A stretch of 23,826 nt of DNA from JBAYVY01 sp041674345 (lineage in GTDB: Bacteria > Planctomycetota > Phycisphaerae > Phycisphaerales > Zrk34): assembly GCA_041674345.1 (NCBI GenBank), contig JBAYVY010000008.1, positions 1-23,826 on the forward strand, given 5' to 3'. The translations under genes and the position numbers were made by a program. The notes beneath the pieces were generated by a model, which saw only the letters and a list, made by a program, of their open reading frames with translations, was not told where the DNA came from and did no database searches. Shown here one piece after another: positions 1 to 7,228 of this stretch. Positions within the stretch are counted from its first letter, which is position 1. Each line of letters opens with the position of its first letter.

Positions 1-136
1 CACGGAAGGCCCGTTCGAAGGCCAGACCATGCGCATCAAGAAGCTTCTCGACACGGGCGACGTGGACGGTATCGTGCGCCTGTTCGGTGGCGAAGTGAAG
101 ATCCGGGTGAAGACGGACAAGCTAGCAGCGGCGTGA
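1..136 (+). CDS. NusG-like transcription factor, C-terminal KOW domain (5' end outside window)
   Basis: Reading from base 2 gives 44 residues that end in TGA at 134-136. The segment begins with the GPFEG signature of a KOW domain, continues with IKKLLDTGDVDGIVRLFGG, and ends KIRVKTDKLAAA. This matches the layout of the NusG C-terminal domain: a GPF turn, then a beta strand with a V.xFG turn, then a final strand. NusG and its paralogues (RfaH-like) bind RNA polymerase with the N-terminal domain. They use the KOW domain to contact NusE, Rho or ribosomes. A phage copy just upstream of the late genes suggests an antitermination role, which is inference. The N-terminal domain lies outside the window, so a full NusG fold cannot be confirmed; other KOW proteins are possible. 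Confidence 0.62.
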   Translation, partial: TEGPFEGQTMRIKKLLDTGDVDGIVRLFGGEVKIRVKTDKLAAA

Positions 137-139
137 TAC

Positions 140-170
140 ATGCCAGATTGATAAAATCGCTAGCTGGCAT
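140..170. terminator. Inverted repeat after the NusG-like gene, possible weak terminator
   Basis: ATGCCAG (140-146) and CTGGCAT (164-170) are perfect 7-bp arms around a 17-nt loop. They start 3 bases after the stop codon at 136. An AT-rich tract (ACATTTTATT) follows, not a clean T-run. The repeat could end the NusG-like transcript or serve as a regulator site for the promoter 22 bases downstream. Confidence 0.35.
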
Positions 171-191
171 ACATTTTATTGCAATTTCCTG

Positions 192-219
192 TTGACACCA
201 TAAAAGCATCGTGTATAGT
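192..219 (+). promoter_or_regulatory. Near-consensus sigma70-type promoter
   Basis: A perfect -35 box TTGACA (192-197), a 16-nt spacer and a -10 box TATAGT (214-219) place the start of transcription near 226. That is about 20 bases before the ATG at 247, which has an AAGGGGG ribosome site at 232-238. The surrounding sequence (150-220) is clearly richer in A and T than the genes. This is the best promoter in the window and should be read by unmodified host RNA polymerase. Short arms GTTGA (191-195) and TCAAC (227-231) flank it and could be operator half-sites. Confidence 0.8.
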
Positions 220-246
220 GAGGTCATCAACAAGGGGGTTACGGAC

Positions 247-567
247 ATGGCAACCAAGTGCAACAAGTGCGGCGGCGCTGGCTACATCGAGAAGTTTGGC
301 GCGATTGAGAACGGCACATGCTTCAAGTGCGAAGGCACGGGCGTCACTCTGACAGTAGCCGAGCGCGCTGAAATTCATCGCCAGCGCACTTTAAAGCACG
401 ATGCCCGCCTCGCCAAGCAGCAGGGCGTTTCGGTTGAAACCTTTCAAGCCTACACGCGCCCCGTTGGTTCGGGCGGCATCCGCGCACCAAAGCATCCGAA
501 CGGTTGCAGCTATTCCATACAGGAGTTTGACGTGTGGCTGAACGAAACCAAGGAGGCGGCGGCATGA
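247..567 (+). CDS. Small zinc-ribbon protein with two DnaJ-type CxxCxGxG motifs
   Basis: The product has 106 residues from ATG 247, which has AAGGGGG eight bases upstream. The N-terminus carries CNKCGGAG (residues 5-12) and CFKCEGTG (25-32). These are two CxxCxGxG modules of the kind that bind one zinc ion in the DnaJ cysteine-rich domain. A basic, probably helical stretch follows (about 40-65), then a C-terminal part with a YSIQEFDVWLNE segment. The gene is the first after the strong promoter and overlaps the next gene by ATGA. Zinc binding is well supported. The function is not: it may bind nucleic acid or a protein partner. Similar small zinc ribbons are common in the control regions of alphaproteobacterial phages. 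Confidence 0.75.
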   Translation: MATKCNKCGGAGYIEKFGAIENGTCFKCEGTGVTLTVAERAEIHRQRTLKHDARLAKQQGVSVETFQAYTRPVGSGGIRAPKHPNGCSYSIQEFDVWLNETKEAAA

Positions 568-755
568 CCGCTGCGTCTTTTGCCAACTGGCTCGCCGAAA
601 TGAAATCAGCGGGCCTTGCCCGTTCCGATGCAGAGTGTGGCAGGATGCTCGGCATTGCGGCTAATTCCGTTGTGCTGTTAAAGAAGCAGGGCGCCGATCT
701 CAGGACGGCTCTTGCGTGTCGCGCGCTCCTGCACAGGCTGGAGCCATACGCTTGA
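564..755 (+). CDS. Small helix-turn-helix-like protein
   Basis: The product has 63 residues. ATG 564 overlaps the preceding stop as ATGA and has a very strong ribosome site, AAGGAGG at 550-556, seven bases upstream, so this start is firm. The sequence reads as an all-helical Cro/XRE-like fold: FANWLAEMKSAGL (helix 1), then a scanning helix around AECGRMLG, then a recognition-type helix at IAANSVVLLKKQG, then a closing helix ALACRALLHRL. Such proteins are usually small DNA-binding regulators. Coupling to the zinc-ribbon gene suggests the two are made together and may both act on phage transcription. DNA binding is inferred from pattern only. Confidence 0.6.
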   Translation: MTAASFANWLAEMKSAGLARSDAECGRMLGIAANSVVLLKKQGADLRTALACRALLHRLEPYA

Positions 756-936
756 AATACCTCTTGCGGATTAACTCACGTTCGGTTAATTCTGAGTGCG
801 GATGATTTGGTAACCACCGGGCGGACCATCTCAGGATGGGAATACACGCCAAGCCAAACCCAGCGCCCACGTGCGGCGCGCGTCAGCGGTTTATTGCCCC
901 GACTTCCCCAATCTGCAAGCACACGACTGGAGCCGC
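756..936. other. Non-coding stretch with an ATTAAC/GTTAAT inverted repeat
   Basis: I see no convincing gene in these 181 bases on either strand. The one clear structure is ATTAAC (770-775), nine bases, then GTTAAT (785-790), a perfect pair of 6-bp half-sites as expected for a dimeric regulator. A poor promoter match overlaps it (TTGCGG at 764-769, 17-nt spacer, TAATTC at 787-792). The repeat may be an operator for the small regulator encoded just upstream, which is inference. Confidence 0.35.
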
Positions 937-1176
937 ATGTCCAAGGTCGTCTCTCTCGTCACGCTCAAGCGCAAGGCATCTTCCGGAGTCATTGAAACGC
1001 TCAGGAACATGACCAAGGCCGCGAAGGCAGAAGGCTTTAGCGGCATTGCCATAGCAGCGGTAGACCCGTCCGGCTGCACGCACACTGCGTTCGAGGGCGG
1101 GGAGAATATCGCAACCCTCGTCGGGGCAGTCGAGCGCGTCAAGTATCGGATGCTCACGTATCAGGACGGCGACTAG
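937..1176 (+). CDS. Hypothetical 79-aa protein
   Basis: I do not recognise the function. ATG 937 gives 79 residues and has GGAG at 929-932. A GTG at 871 would extend the frame, but the added residues look non-coding and lack a ribosome site. The sequence has a basic N-terminal helix (VSLVTLKRKASSGVIETLRNMTKAAK), a hydrophobic strand pair (GFSGIAIAAVDPSG..HTAFEGG) and a C-terminal helix (IATLVGAVERVKYRML). This alpha-beta-beta-alpha outline resembles small conserved proteins often found near terminase genes of alphaproteobacterial prophages. No catalytic motif is visible. Confidence 0.6.
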   Translation: MSKVVSLVTLKRKASSGVIETLRNMTKAAKAEGFSGIAIAAVDPSGCTHTAFEGGENIATLVGAVERVKYRMLTYQDGD

Positions 1177-1304
1177 CCGCCCCATCCTTTGCCCGCCCAG
1201 TCCCATCAATCCTCAGAGATGCCTAAGCTCAAGGGGACATGCGCGCGGGCAAGCCTCACGCTGTGCTGCGTAAAATTAAACCAAATGGTTAGCGGTTGAA
1301 CTCA
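1177..1304 (+). promoter_or_regulatory. Leader before the terminase genes with a -10-like TAAAAT
   Basis: This 128-base gap precedes the packaging operon. TAAAAT at 1271-1276 matches five of six -10 positions and sits in an A/T-rich island (about 1270-1290) in otherwise GC-rich DNA. No -35 box is present at the right distance, so an activator or modified polymerase would be needed if this is a late promoter. A 26-codon ORF (1219-1299) ends inside the start region of the next gene but looks like chance. Confidence 0.25.
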
Positions 1305-1619
1305 ATGCCTTTTGAACCCGGACAGAGCGGCAACCCCGGAGGGCGTGCAAAGCACAAGCCTTTCAAGGAAGCGTTGCTCATGGAATCGCTCGCTGCGGAG
1401 CGCGGCGACCCATGTGAGGCAAAGCCAGGCTCACTGCGTTGGAACGCCCGCAAGTTGCTGGAGTTGGGGGAAGTCCCTGCCATTAAGGAAATCGCGGATC
1501 GTCTCGACGGCAAGGTGCCGCAGGCAGTCGTGGGCGATGATGAAGCAGACCCGTTGCGCGTCGCAATCCAGCGCATCGAACTGGTCGCATTGAAGCCGAA
1601 TGACAACGGCTCAGATTGA
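1305..1619 (+). CDS. Terminase small subunit, DUF5681-type
   Basis: The product has 104 residues from ATG 1305; a TTG at 1296 would add three. The N-terminus carries FEPGQSGNPGGR (residues 3-14), the hallmark of the DUF5681 family found directly upstream of large terminases in many proteobacterial phages. A central helical part (KPFKEALLMESLAAERGD and NARKLLELGEVPAIKEIADRLDGK) is typical of small-terminase DNA-recognition domains. The C-terminus is acidic (GDDEADPLR). The gene overlaps the large terminase start by 20 bases. Its expected role is to recognise phage DNA and load the motor. The family is clear from the motif; the small-terminase role rests mainly on position. Confidence 0.75.
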   Translation: MPFEPGQSGNPGGRAKHKPFKEALLMESLAAERGDPCEAKPGSLRWNARKLLELGEVPAIKEIADRLDGKVPQAVVGDDEADPLRVAIQRIELVALKPNDNGSD

Positions 1620-2919
1620 GCTTCCTCCCAAGCTCATCCCGGTATTCGAAGGCGAGGCGGATATAAGGGGTGCATTCGGCGGGCGCGGTTCGGGCAAGAC
1701 GCGCTCATTCGCCAAGATGACTGCGGTTCGCGCCCTCATGTGGGACGCGGCGGGGCGGTCAGGACAGATCTTGTGTTGCCGGCAGTTCATGAACTCGCTC
1801 GCGGATTCCTCGCTGGAGGAAATCAAGCTCGCGATCGCGGAGACGCCTTGGCTCGCGGCGGAGTTTGATGTCGGGGAGAAATACATCCGCACACGTAGCG
1901 GACGCATCTATTATTCCTTCGTCGGCCTCGACCGCAACATCGACAGCGTGAAGTCAAAAGCGCGAGTGCTGCTGTGCTGGGTGGACGAGGCGGAACCCGT
2001 CACCGACGAAGCATGGACGAAGCTGATCCCGACGCTTCGCGAGGAAGACTCTGAGCTGTGGGTCACATGGAACCCGGAGCGCAAGAACAGCGCGACGCAC
2101 AAGCGGTTCAGGGGGTCGACAAGCGACCGCTCCCGCATCGTTGAATTGAACTGGCGGGACAACCCGCGCTTCCCTGCCATTCTGGAGCGCAAGCGGCAGG
2201 ACGACCTGCGCGACCGACCGGACCAGTATGCCCACATATGGGAAGGCGAGTTCGTCACGGCGGTTGAGGGCGCCTATTTCGCGCGCGCACTTGCGGCGGC
2301 AAAGACGGAAGGCCGCATCAGCCGTGTAGCAGCGGACCCGCTCATGTCCCACCGGGCTTTTGTCGACATCGGCGGCACGGGCGCTCGGGCGGATGCGTTC
2401 ACGATCTGGATTGCGCAGTTCATCGGCAAGGAAATCCGCGTTCTCGACTATTACGAGGCGCAGGGGCAACCGGCGGCGGCTCATATGTCATGGCTGCGCA
2501 ACAAGGGCTACACGCCGGAGAAGTGCGGTATCTGGCTCCCACATGACGGGGTGACGCAGGACCGCGTGCATGATGCTTCCTACGAGGGCGCCTTCCGACA
2601 TGTGGGTTACGATGTGACGATCGTTCCCAACCAGGGGCGCGGCGCGGCGGCGATGCGCGTTGAAGCCGCCCGGCGGCTATTCGGGTCGATCTGGTTCAAC
2701 GCGGCGACGACGGAAGCGGGGCGCGATGCGCTCGGCTGGTATCACGAAAAGCGGGACGAAGTGCGCGGCATCGGCTTGGGGCCGGAACATGACTGGTCAT
2801 CGCACGCTGCGGATTCGTTCGGTCTCATGTGCATCTGTTTCGAGGAGCAGGAGACGGTGAACCGCGACCGCTACGGCAAGCGCGATGCGCCCCGCAACCT
2901 CGGCTGGATGGCCGCATAA
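1600..2919 (+). CDS. terL: Terminase large subunit (DNA-packaging ATPase and nuclease)
   Basis: The 439-residue product is a full-length TerL of the Terminase_3/PBSX-like group. Walker A is GGRGSGKT at 27-34. The Walker B region is VLLCWVDEAEPV at 123-134, with D129 and catalytic E130. The coupling motif is LWVTWNPE near residues 152-159. The C-terminal RNase H-like nuclease has Asp256 in AFVDIGGTG and Asp405 in HAADSF, two expected metal ligands. The enzyme cuts concatemeric DNA and drives it through the portal into the empty head. It starts at ATG 1600 inside the small subunit gene, with no strong ribosome site, which suggests translational coupling. All key residues are present, so the gene looks intact. 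Confidence 0.95.
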   Translation: MTTAQIELPPKLIPVFEGEADIRGAFGGRGSGKTRSFAKMTAVRALMWDAAGRSGQILCCRQFMNSLADSSLEEIKLAIAETPWLAAEFDVGEKYIRTRSGRIYYSFVGLDRNIDSVKSKARVLLCWVDEAEPVTDEAWTKLIPTLREEDSELWVTWNPERKNSATHKRFRGSTSDRSRIVELNWRDNPRFPAILERKRQDDLRDRPDQYAHIWEGEFVTAVEGAYFARALAAAKTEGRISRVAADPLMSHRAFVDIGGTGARADAFTIWIAQFIGKEIRVLDYYEAQGQPAAAHMSWLRNKGYTPEKCGIWLPHDGVTQDRVHDASYEGAFRHVGYDVTIVPNQGRGAAAMRVEAARRLFGSIWFNAATTEAGRDALGWYHEKRDEVRGIGLGPEHDWSSHAADSFGLMCICFEEQETVNRDRYGKRDAPRNLGWMAA

Positions 2920-2931
2920 GGAATGCCGCCG

Positions 2932-4947
2932 ATGAACGACGACAAGGACGACGGGAAGGCCGGCGAACTCGACCGCTACAAGGCTTGGTATAAGGCCGAC
3001 GTGGTGAAGGCCAACACCTGGCGCAAGGAAGCGGCGGAGGACTTCAAGTTCCGCGACGGCGACCAATACACGGACGAGGAGAAGCAATATCTCCAGGCCC
3101 AGATGCGTCCCGTCGTCGTGTTCAACCGGACGGGCGTGCTGGTCGATGCTGTTGTTGGCACGGAGATCGGCAACCGGCGCGAGGTCCGCTATATTCCGCG
3201 CGATGTGGGCGACAGCCGCCCGAATGAGTTGCTGACGAGTGCGGCGGAGTGGTTCCGCGACCTTTGCGATGCGGAGGACGAAGAATCGGAAGCATTCAAG
3301 GATTGCGTCACGGCCGGCATGGGCTGGACCGAGACGCGGCTTGACTATGCGGACAACCCGGCGGGCGAGCCGAAGATCGAGCGTATAGACCCGCTGGAGA
3401 TGGTATGGGACCGCCACGCCACGAAGGCTAATCTGGTCGACACCTGCCGCCGCTGGCGCGTGCGCAAGATGGCGATTGAAGACGCCAAGGAGATGTTCCC
3501 GGACGTTGACGAGGATTTGTTCAACGCCGCGTGGGCGGAAGAGACCGAAGAGGACACCGAGCCGAACCGGAACAACCGGGCGGAGTATTATGCAGGGGAT
3601 GGCGAGGAACCCAAGCAGCCGTCGAAGGAAGTGACGATAGTTGCGTGCCAGTATGAGGAGAAGGAAGCCTATTACAAGGCACTGATCCTGCCGCCCATGC
3701 CGCCGGGCGGGCTTGTCATGGCACAGCCGGTCATGCCGCAGCCGATCGAGGTTGAGCTGGACGAGAAAAAGCACCGTATCGCGAAGGAACAGGGTTCGCT
3801 TCTGCGCGCGGTGAAGCTCACCCGCAAGCGCGTGATGCAGTGCTTCATCGGCGCAGACATCATCAAGAAGCCGGAACCGACGCAGACTGGCGGTTTCACG
3901 TGGAACGTGATTACGGGCCTGCCCGACCACGACAGGGGGACGTTCTACGGCATCGTCCGCCGCGCGAAAGACCCGCAGCGCTGGGCCAACAAATGGCTTA
4001 GCCAAATGATGCACATCCTCAACAGCCAAGCCAAGGGCGGCATCATGGCTGAAAAGGGTGCATTTGAGGATGTCCGGGCGGCTGAGGAGAATTGGGCAAA
4101 GCCGGAGGGGATCACTATCCTCAAAAGCGGTGCGCTGTCCGGTGCCGCCGGGCCGATGATCGCGCCGAAGCCGGTTGCGCAATTCCCGGCCGGGTTCGAC
4201 CGTCTGATGAACTATGCCGACGAGGCGATCATCAAGGCGACCGGCATCAACATGGAAATGCTGGGGCTGCGCGAGGTCAACCAACCGGGCGTGTTGGAGC
4301 ATCAGCGCAAGCAGCAGGGCGTGGCGATCCTCGCGACGTTCTTCGATGCGCTGCGCCGGTATCGCAAGATACAGGGCCGGGGGATGCTCCGGCTGATCCA
4401 GGACCACCTTGCCGATGGGCGACTGGTGCGCATCCTGGGCGAAAAGCAGGGGCAATACGCCAAGCTCATGCGCGAGGGCATCGCGGATGTCGAATATGAC
4501 ATCATCATTGACGACGCGCCCTCGTCGCCGAATGAAAAGGAGCGGACTTGGGGCCTGCTCATGCAGATGCTCCCGATGTTCAAGGATTCGCTGCCCCCGG
4601 CCGCCGGCCTCGCGCTGGCGAAGCATTCGCCGCTGCCTACCTCGCTTGTGGATGAGTTGAAGCAGATCGTTGAAGGCGCACAGGCGCCCGGCCCGGACCC
4701 GGCTCAACAGGCGATGGCGATGCTGGAACAGCAGAAGCTCGCGCTCGAAGGCGAGAAGATCCAACTCGAAATGGCGAAAATCCAGGCAGAGCGGGAAAAG
4801 ACCGCTTTCGAGATGGCTAAATTGCAGACCGAAGGCGCGTTGGGCGTCATGGAACAGCAGACGGAACGCCAGCGCATCCGTGCGGATGAGTTGGGGACGA
4901 TTGCCGACCTACAGAAGGCACAGCAGCCGCAGCCCGTGCGGCAGTGA
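2932..4947 (+). CDS. Portal protein, P22 type
   Basis: I place the start at ATG 2932, nine bases after AAGGA (2918-2922). The in-frame ATG at 2923 would abut that site and is unlikely. The 671-residue product is close in size to P22 gp1 (725). It has the family features: FKFRDGDQYTDEE followed by RPVVVFNRTG (about 40-70), and REVNQPGVLEHQRKQQG (about 447-463) in the region lining the ring. Residues from about 592 to the end form a long charged helix rich in EKxxLE heptads, like the coiled-coil barrel of P22-like portals. Twelve copies should form the DNA entry and exit ring at one head vertex. The family call is strong; the barrel is inferred from composition. Confidence 0.92.
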   Translation: MNDDKDDGKAGELDRYKAWYKADVVKANTWRKEAAEDFKFRDGDQYTDEEKQYLQAQMRPVVVFNRTGVLVDAVVGTEIGNRREVRYIPRDVGDSRPNELLTSAAEWFRDLCDAEDEESEAFKDCVTAGMGWTETRLDYADNPAGEPKIERIDPLEMVWDRHATKANLVDTCRRWRVRKMAIEDAKEMFPDVDEDLFNAAWAEETEEDTEPNRNNRAEYYAGDGEEPKQPSKEVTIVACQYEEKEAYYKALILPPMPPGGLVMAQPVMPQPIEVELDEKKHRIAKEQGSLLRAVKLTRKRVMQCFIGADIIKKPEPTQTGGFTWNVITGLPDHDRGTFYGIVRRAKDPQRWANKWLSQMMHILNSQAKGGIMAEKGAFEDVRAAEENWAKPEGITILKSGALSGAAGPMIAPKPVAQFPAGFDRLMNYADEAIIKATGINMEMLGLREVNQPGVLEHQRKQQGVAILATFFDALRRYRKIQGRGMLRLIQDHLADGRLVRILGEKQGQYAKLMREGIADVEYDIIIDDAPSSPNEKERTWGLLMQMLPMFKDSLPPAAGLALAKHSPLPTSLVDELKQIVEGAQAPGPDPAQQAMAMLEQQKLALEGEKIQLEMAKIQAEREKTAFEMAKLQTEGALGVMEQQTERQRIRADELGTIADLQKAQQPQPVRQ

Positions 4948-5034
4948 CGGTTCGCCGGGCCGAATCCGGTGTTCGCCGCCGCAAGCGCATTGCGGCCCCG
5001 CTACGGCAGCGTTACGCCGTGCAACGAGGACAAG

Positions 5035-5961
5035 ATGACACTTCCCGATGAAAGCAGCCTCTCGGCTGAGGAACAGGCATATTTCGACACCAAGGGGGAG
5101 GGCGCGCCGGCCGCCGAACCGGAACCGGAAGCGGTAGAGCCGGACGAAGAGATAGAGGCGGATGTCGATGACGCCGCGCCGGAGGAACCGAAGGCGGCAA
5201 AGACGGTCCCGCTCGCCGCGCTGACGAAAACGCGCGAGGAAACAAAGGCGCTCAAGGCGCAGTTGGAAGAACAACGGACGCGCAACGCGATCTGGGAGGA
5301 CCGCTGGAACACGTTGCTGCGGCAACAGCAGCCGGCGGAGGAAAAGAAGGACGCGGACCCCGAACCGGACCCGAACGTCGACATTTTCGCGCACCAGCAA
5401 TGGCTCGGCCGTCAGTTGAAGGCCGAACGCGAGGCGCGGGCGCGGCAAGAGCAGGAAGCGGCCCAGCATCAGGAGATGCAGCGGGTCGAGCAGCAGGTCT
5501 GGAACGCCTGGGAGCAGGATGCGGCAACATACGTCGCGGATAATGCGGATTTCCCGAACGCGGCCAAGTGGCTTTCGGACTTCCGCGATGCACAGCTCAA
5601 GGCGTTGGGCAAGGTGGATGAGCGGTTTGCGGATGCGCGGGCGCGCAACATGCAGATCGAACAGGAATTGAAGCAGATCGTGATCGGCGCGAAGCAGCGG
5701 GGGCTTTCCTCGGCGCAAGTGATCTACGAACTGGCGCAGGGTTACGGCTATACGCCGAAAGCGGCGGCGGCGGACCCGGCGGATGCTCTGGACCGGCTGG
5801 AAAAGTCGGTTGCGGGGGCTACCTCGTTGAGCGCCACGGGCGGCGCGCGGCCGGCGGCGGGCATGGATGCGGCGGCGATCGCCAACATGTCGCCGGAACA
5901 GTTCGGGGCCTGGCTCGCGAAGAACGGCGAGCGTGGCTTCAAGAAATTGGCGGGCGGCTAA
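5035..5961 (+). CDS. Capsid scaffolding protein
   Basis: The product has 308 residues from ATG 5035, with GAGGA at 5026-5030; an upstream in-frame GTG at 4969 lacks a ribosome site. The order of segments fits scaffolds: an acidic, disordered N-terminus with repeated Glu-Pro (about 1-60), then long Gln/Glu/Arg-rich coiled-coil helices (about 61-165, including RQLKAEREARARQEQEAAQ), then a compact C-terminus SPEQFGAWLAKNGERGFKKL that is basic, as needed to bind coat protein. It lies between portal and coat genes, the classical position. It should guide procapsid assembly and then leave or be degraded. Sequence conservation in scaffolds is low, so the call rests on composition and order. Confidence 0.82.
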   Translation: MTLPDESSLSAEEQAYFDTKGEGAPAAEPEPEAVEPDEEIEADVDDAAPEEPKAAKTVPLAALTKTREETKALKAQLEEQRTRNAIWEDRWNTLLRQQQPAEEKKDADPEPDPNVDIFAHQQWLGRQLKAEREARARQEQEAAQHQEMQRVEQQVWNAWEQDAATYVADNADFPNAAKWLSDFRDAQLKALGKVDERFADARARNMQIEQELKQIVIGAKQRGLSSAQVIYELAQGYGYTPKAAAADPADALDRLEKSVAGATSLSATGGARPAAGMDAAAIANMSPEQFGAWLAKNGERGFKKLAGG

Positions 5962-6092
5962 AGCCCGTCATTGAACCGCTGAGGGCCGGTCAAGCCTTCC
6001 TCGCTTTCAGCGGCAAGCGTAATTGCCAGCTCGTCCCTCCGATACGTCAAACGGTAGTTCGCCATGTCCGCAGGCGTCTTGCGGCACCTCAC
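5958..6092 (-). CDS. Possible small antisense protein between scaffold and coat genes
   Basis: On the minus strand a 44-codon frame runs from GTG (6092-6090) to TAG (5960-5958). Its stop overlaps the scaffold stop as CTAA, tail to tail. A shorter version starts at ATG 6065 (35 residues). The product is charged and helix-like, with KTPADMANYRLTYRRDEL then AITLAAESEEG. It occupies nearly all of the only real gap in the head operon. GGATGAG six bases before the GTG is a weak ribosome site, and no promoter is clear. A chance ORF is quite possible. I list it because similar short minus-strand frames fill other gaps of this operon. Confidence 0.33.
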   Translation of the reverse strand: MRCRKTPADMANYRLTYRRDELAITLAAESEEGLTGPQRFNDGL

Positions 6093-6130
6093 CAAAATCT
6101 CATCCAAACCACTCAGAAGGAATCTGACTG
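5962..6130. other. Gap upstream of the major capsid gene
   Basis: There is no plus-strand gene in this 169-base gap. It holds the possible minus-strand ORF described separately, a weak 7-bp inverted repeat CCGCTGA (5976-5982) / TCAGCGG (6007-6013), and the capsid ribosome site AGAAGGAA (6116-6122). I see no good promoter. The gap may give the abundant capsid message its own leader, through processing or structure. Confidence 0.4.
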
Positions 6131-7216
6131 ATGGCTACGCACACAATTGGCGTAAACGACAGTCTGGCCGTAAAGCTGTGGTCCAACCGTATGGATGTCG
6201 AGGCGCTCAAGGAAACGACCGCCTACGAGTTCATGGGGACGGGCGCAGGCTCTCTCTGCCAGATCATGACCGAAACCCAGAAGGGTGCTGGCGACAGCAT
6301 CAAATGGGGCATCCGTATGCTCGCCACCGGCGAAGGCACCACGGAAAACGAAACGCAGGAAGGCAACGAGGAAGGCATCACCCGGTATTCCGACGTGCTG
6401 CTCATCAACGAACTCGGCCATGCCCATCGCGTTCGCGCCGAAGGCACCATCGACCGCCAGCGCGTTCCCTACAACATGCGCGAGGAGTGCTACGACTCGC
6501 TCAAGGACTGGAGCGCGGACCGCATCGATACGTGGTTCTTCAACCAGCTCGCCGGCAATACGGCATCCGGCATCTCCACCAAATACCTCGGCTTCAACTC
6601 GGCAATCGCCCCGTCTTCGACCCGCATTTTCCGTGCGAATGCGAAGACGACAGACCAGGCGCTTGCCGCGACGACCGAGAACTTCACCCTGTCGATGATC
6701 GACAAGGCGGTGAACCGGGCAAAGACGACAAGCCCGATGCTCCGTCCGATCAAGGGCCTCGGCAAGGATGTCGATTACGTCTGCTTCATCCATCCGGATC
6801 AGACGCTCTCGATGCGCGCCGACACCGCGACCGCTGGCAACTGGTTCGACCTGCAAGGCAAGCGCCTTTCAGGCGGCGAGGGCGACAAGAACGGCCTCTA
6901 CACCGGCGCCATCGGCATCTATAACCGCACGCTGATCGTAGAGAACACCCGCGTTCCCAAGGGTGTCCACTCGACCGCCGGCACTGCGGTTGACAATACG
7001 CGCCGTGCGATCTTCTGCGGTGCGCAGTCCCTCGGCCTGGCGTTCGGCAAGGGCGGCGGCAAGAACAAGTTCAAGTGGGTCGAGGAACTCTTCGACTATG
7101 AGCGTGAGCTTGGCGTTCGCACCTCCTTCATCGGTGGCATGAAGAAGACGGTCTACAACTCCGTGGATTACGGAACGATCGTCCTCGCTTCCTATGCCGC
7201 TCCGGCCGCATCGTAA
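6131..7216 (+). CDS. Major capsid protein, N4-gp56 family
   Basis: The 361-residue product fits the N4-gp56 coat family, which takes the HK97 fold. Recognisable parts are the N-terminal SLAVKLWSNRMDVEALKET (residues 11-29), the segment FMGTGAGSLCQI, the central ELGHAHRVRAEGTIDRQRV (about 95-113), SADRIDTWFFNQLAG (about 128-142), and a C-terminal FDYERELGVRTSFIGGMKKT (about 321-340). Hundreds of copies should build the head shell. AAGGA at 6117-6121 is nine bases before the ATG. The scaffold is encoded just upstream and the likely decoration protein 12 bases downstream. The gene appears complete. The pairing with a P22-type portal is discussed under findings. Confidence 0.93.
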   Translation: MATHTIGVNDSLAVKLWSNRMDVEALKETTAYEFMGTGAGSLCQIMTETQKGAGDSIKWGIRMLATGEGTTENETQEGNEEGITRYSDVLLINELGHAHRVRAEGTIDRQRVPYNMREECYDSLKDWSADRIDTWFFNQLAGNTASGISTKYLGFNSAIAPSSTRIFRANAKTTDQALAATTENFTLSMIDKAVNRAKTTSPMLRPIKGLGKDVDYVCFIHPDQTLSMRADTATAGNWFDLQGKRLSGGEGDKNGLYTGAIGIYNRTLIVENTRVPKGVHSTAGTAVDNTRRAIFCGAQSLGLAFGKGGGKNKFKWVEELFDYERELGVRTSFIGGMKKTVYNSVDYGTIVLASYAAPAAS

Positions 7217-7228
7217 GGAGAAGCGAAA

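Noticed and set aside
771..789. Possible CtrA box (TTAA-Nx-TTAA)
   Set aside because: The two TTAA elements are 11 bases apart and not 7, and they read better as an inverted repeat ATTAAC/GTTAAT.
1219..1299. A 26-codon frame ending at the small terminase start
   Set aside because: The ribosome site is weak, it is very short, and composition is unremarkable; it is probably chance, though coupling to the TTG at 1296 cannot be ruled out.
2797..4764. A 655-codon open frame on the minus strand
   Set aside because: It lies fully opposite the portal gene and the end of the large terminase gene; its product is Arg/His/Leu-rich as expected for the reverse of GC-rich coding DNA, and no ribosome site or family motif is present.
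4969..5034. N-terminal extension of the scaffold to GTG 4969
   Set aside because: There is no ribosome site, and the residues differ in composition from the acidic scaffold N-terminus that starts at 5035.
6064..6924. A 286-codon plus-strand frame over the capsid gene
   Set aside because: It is a shadow of the capsid frame; the product is Arg/His/Gly-rich with no fold pattern, while the other frame is a clear N4-gp56 coat protein.
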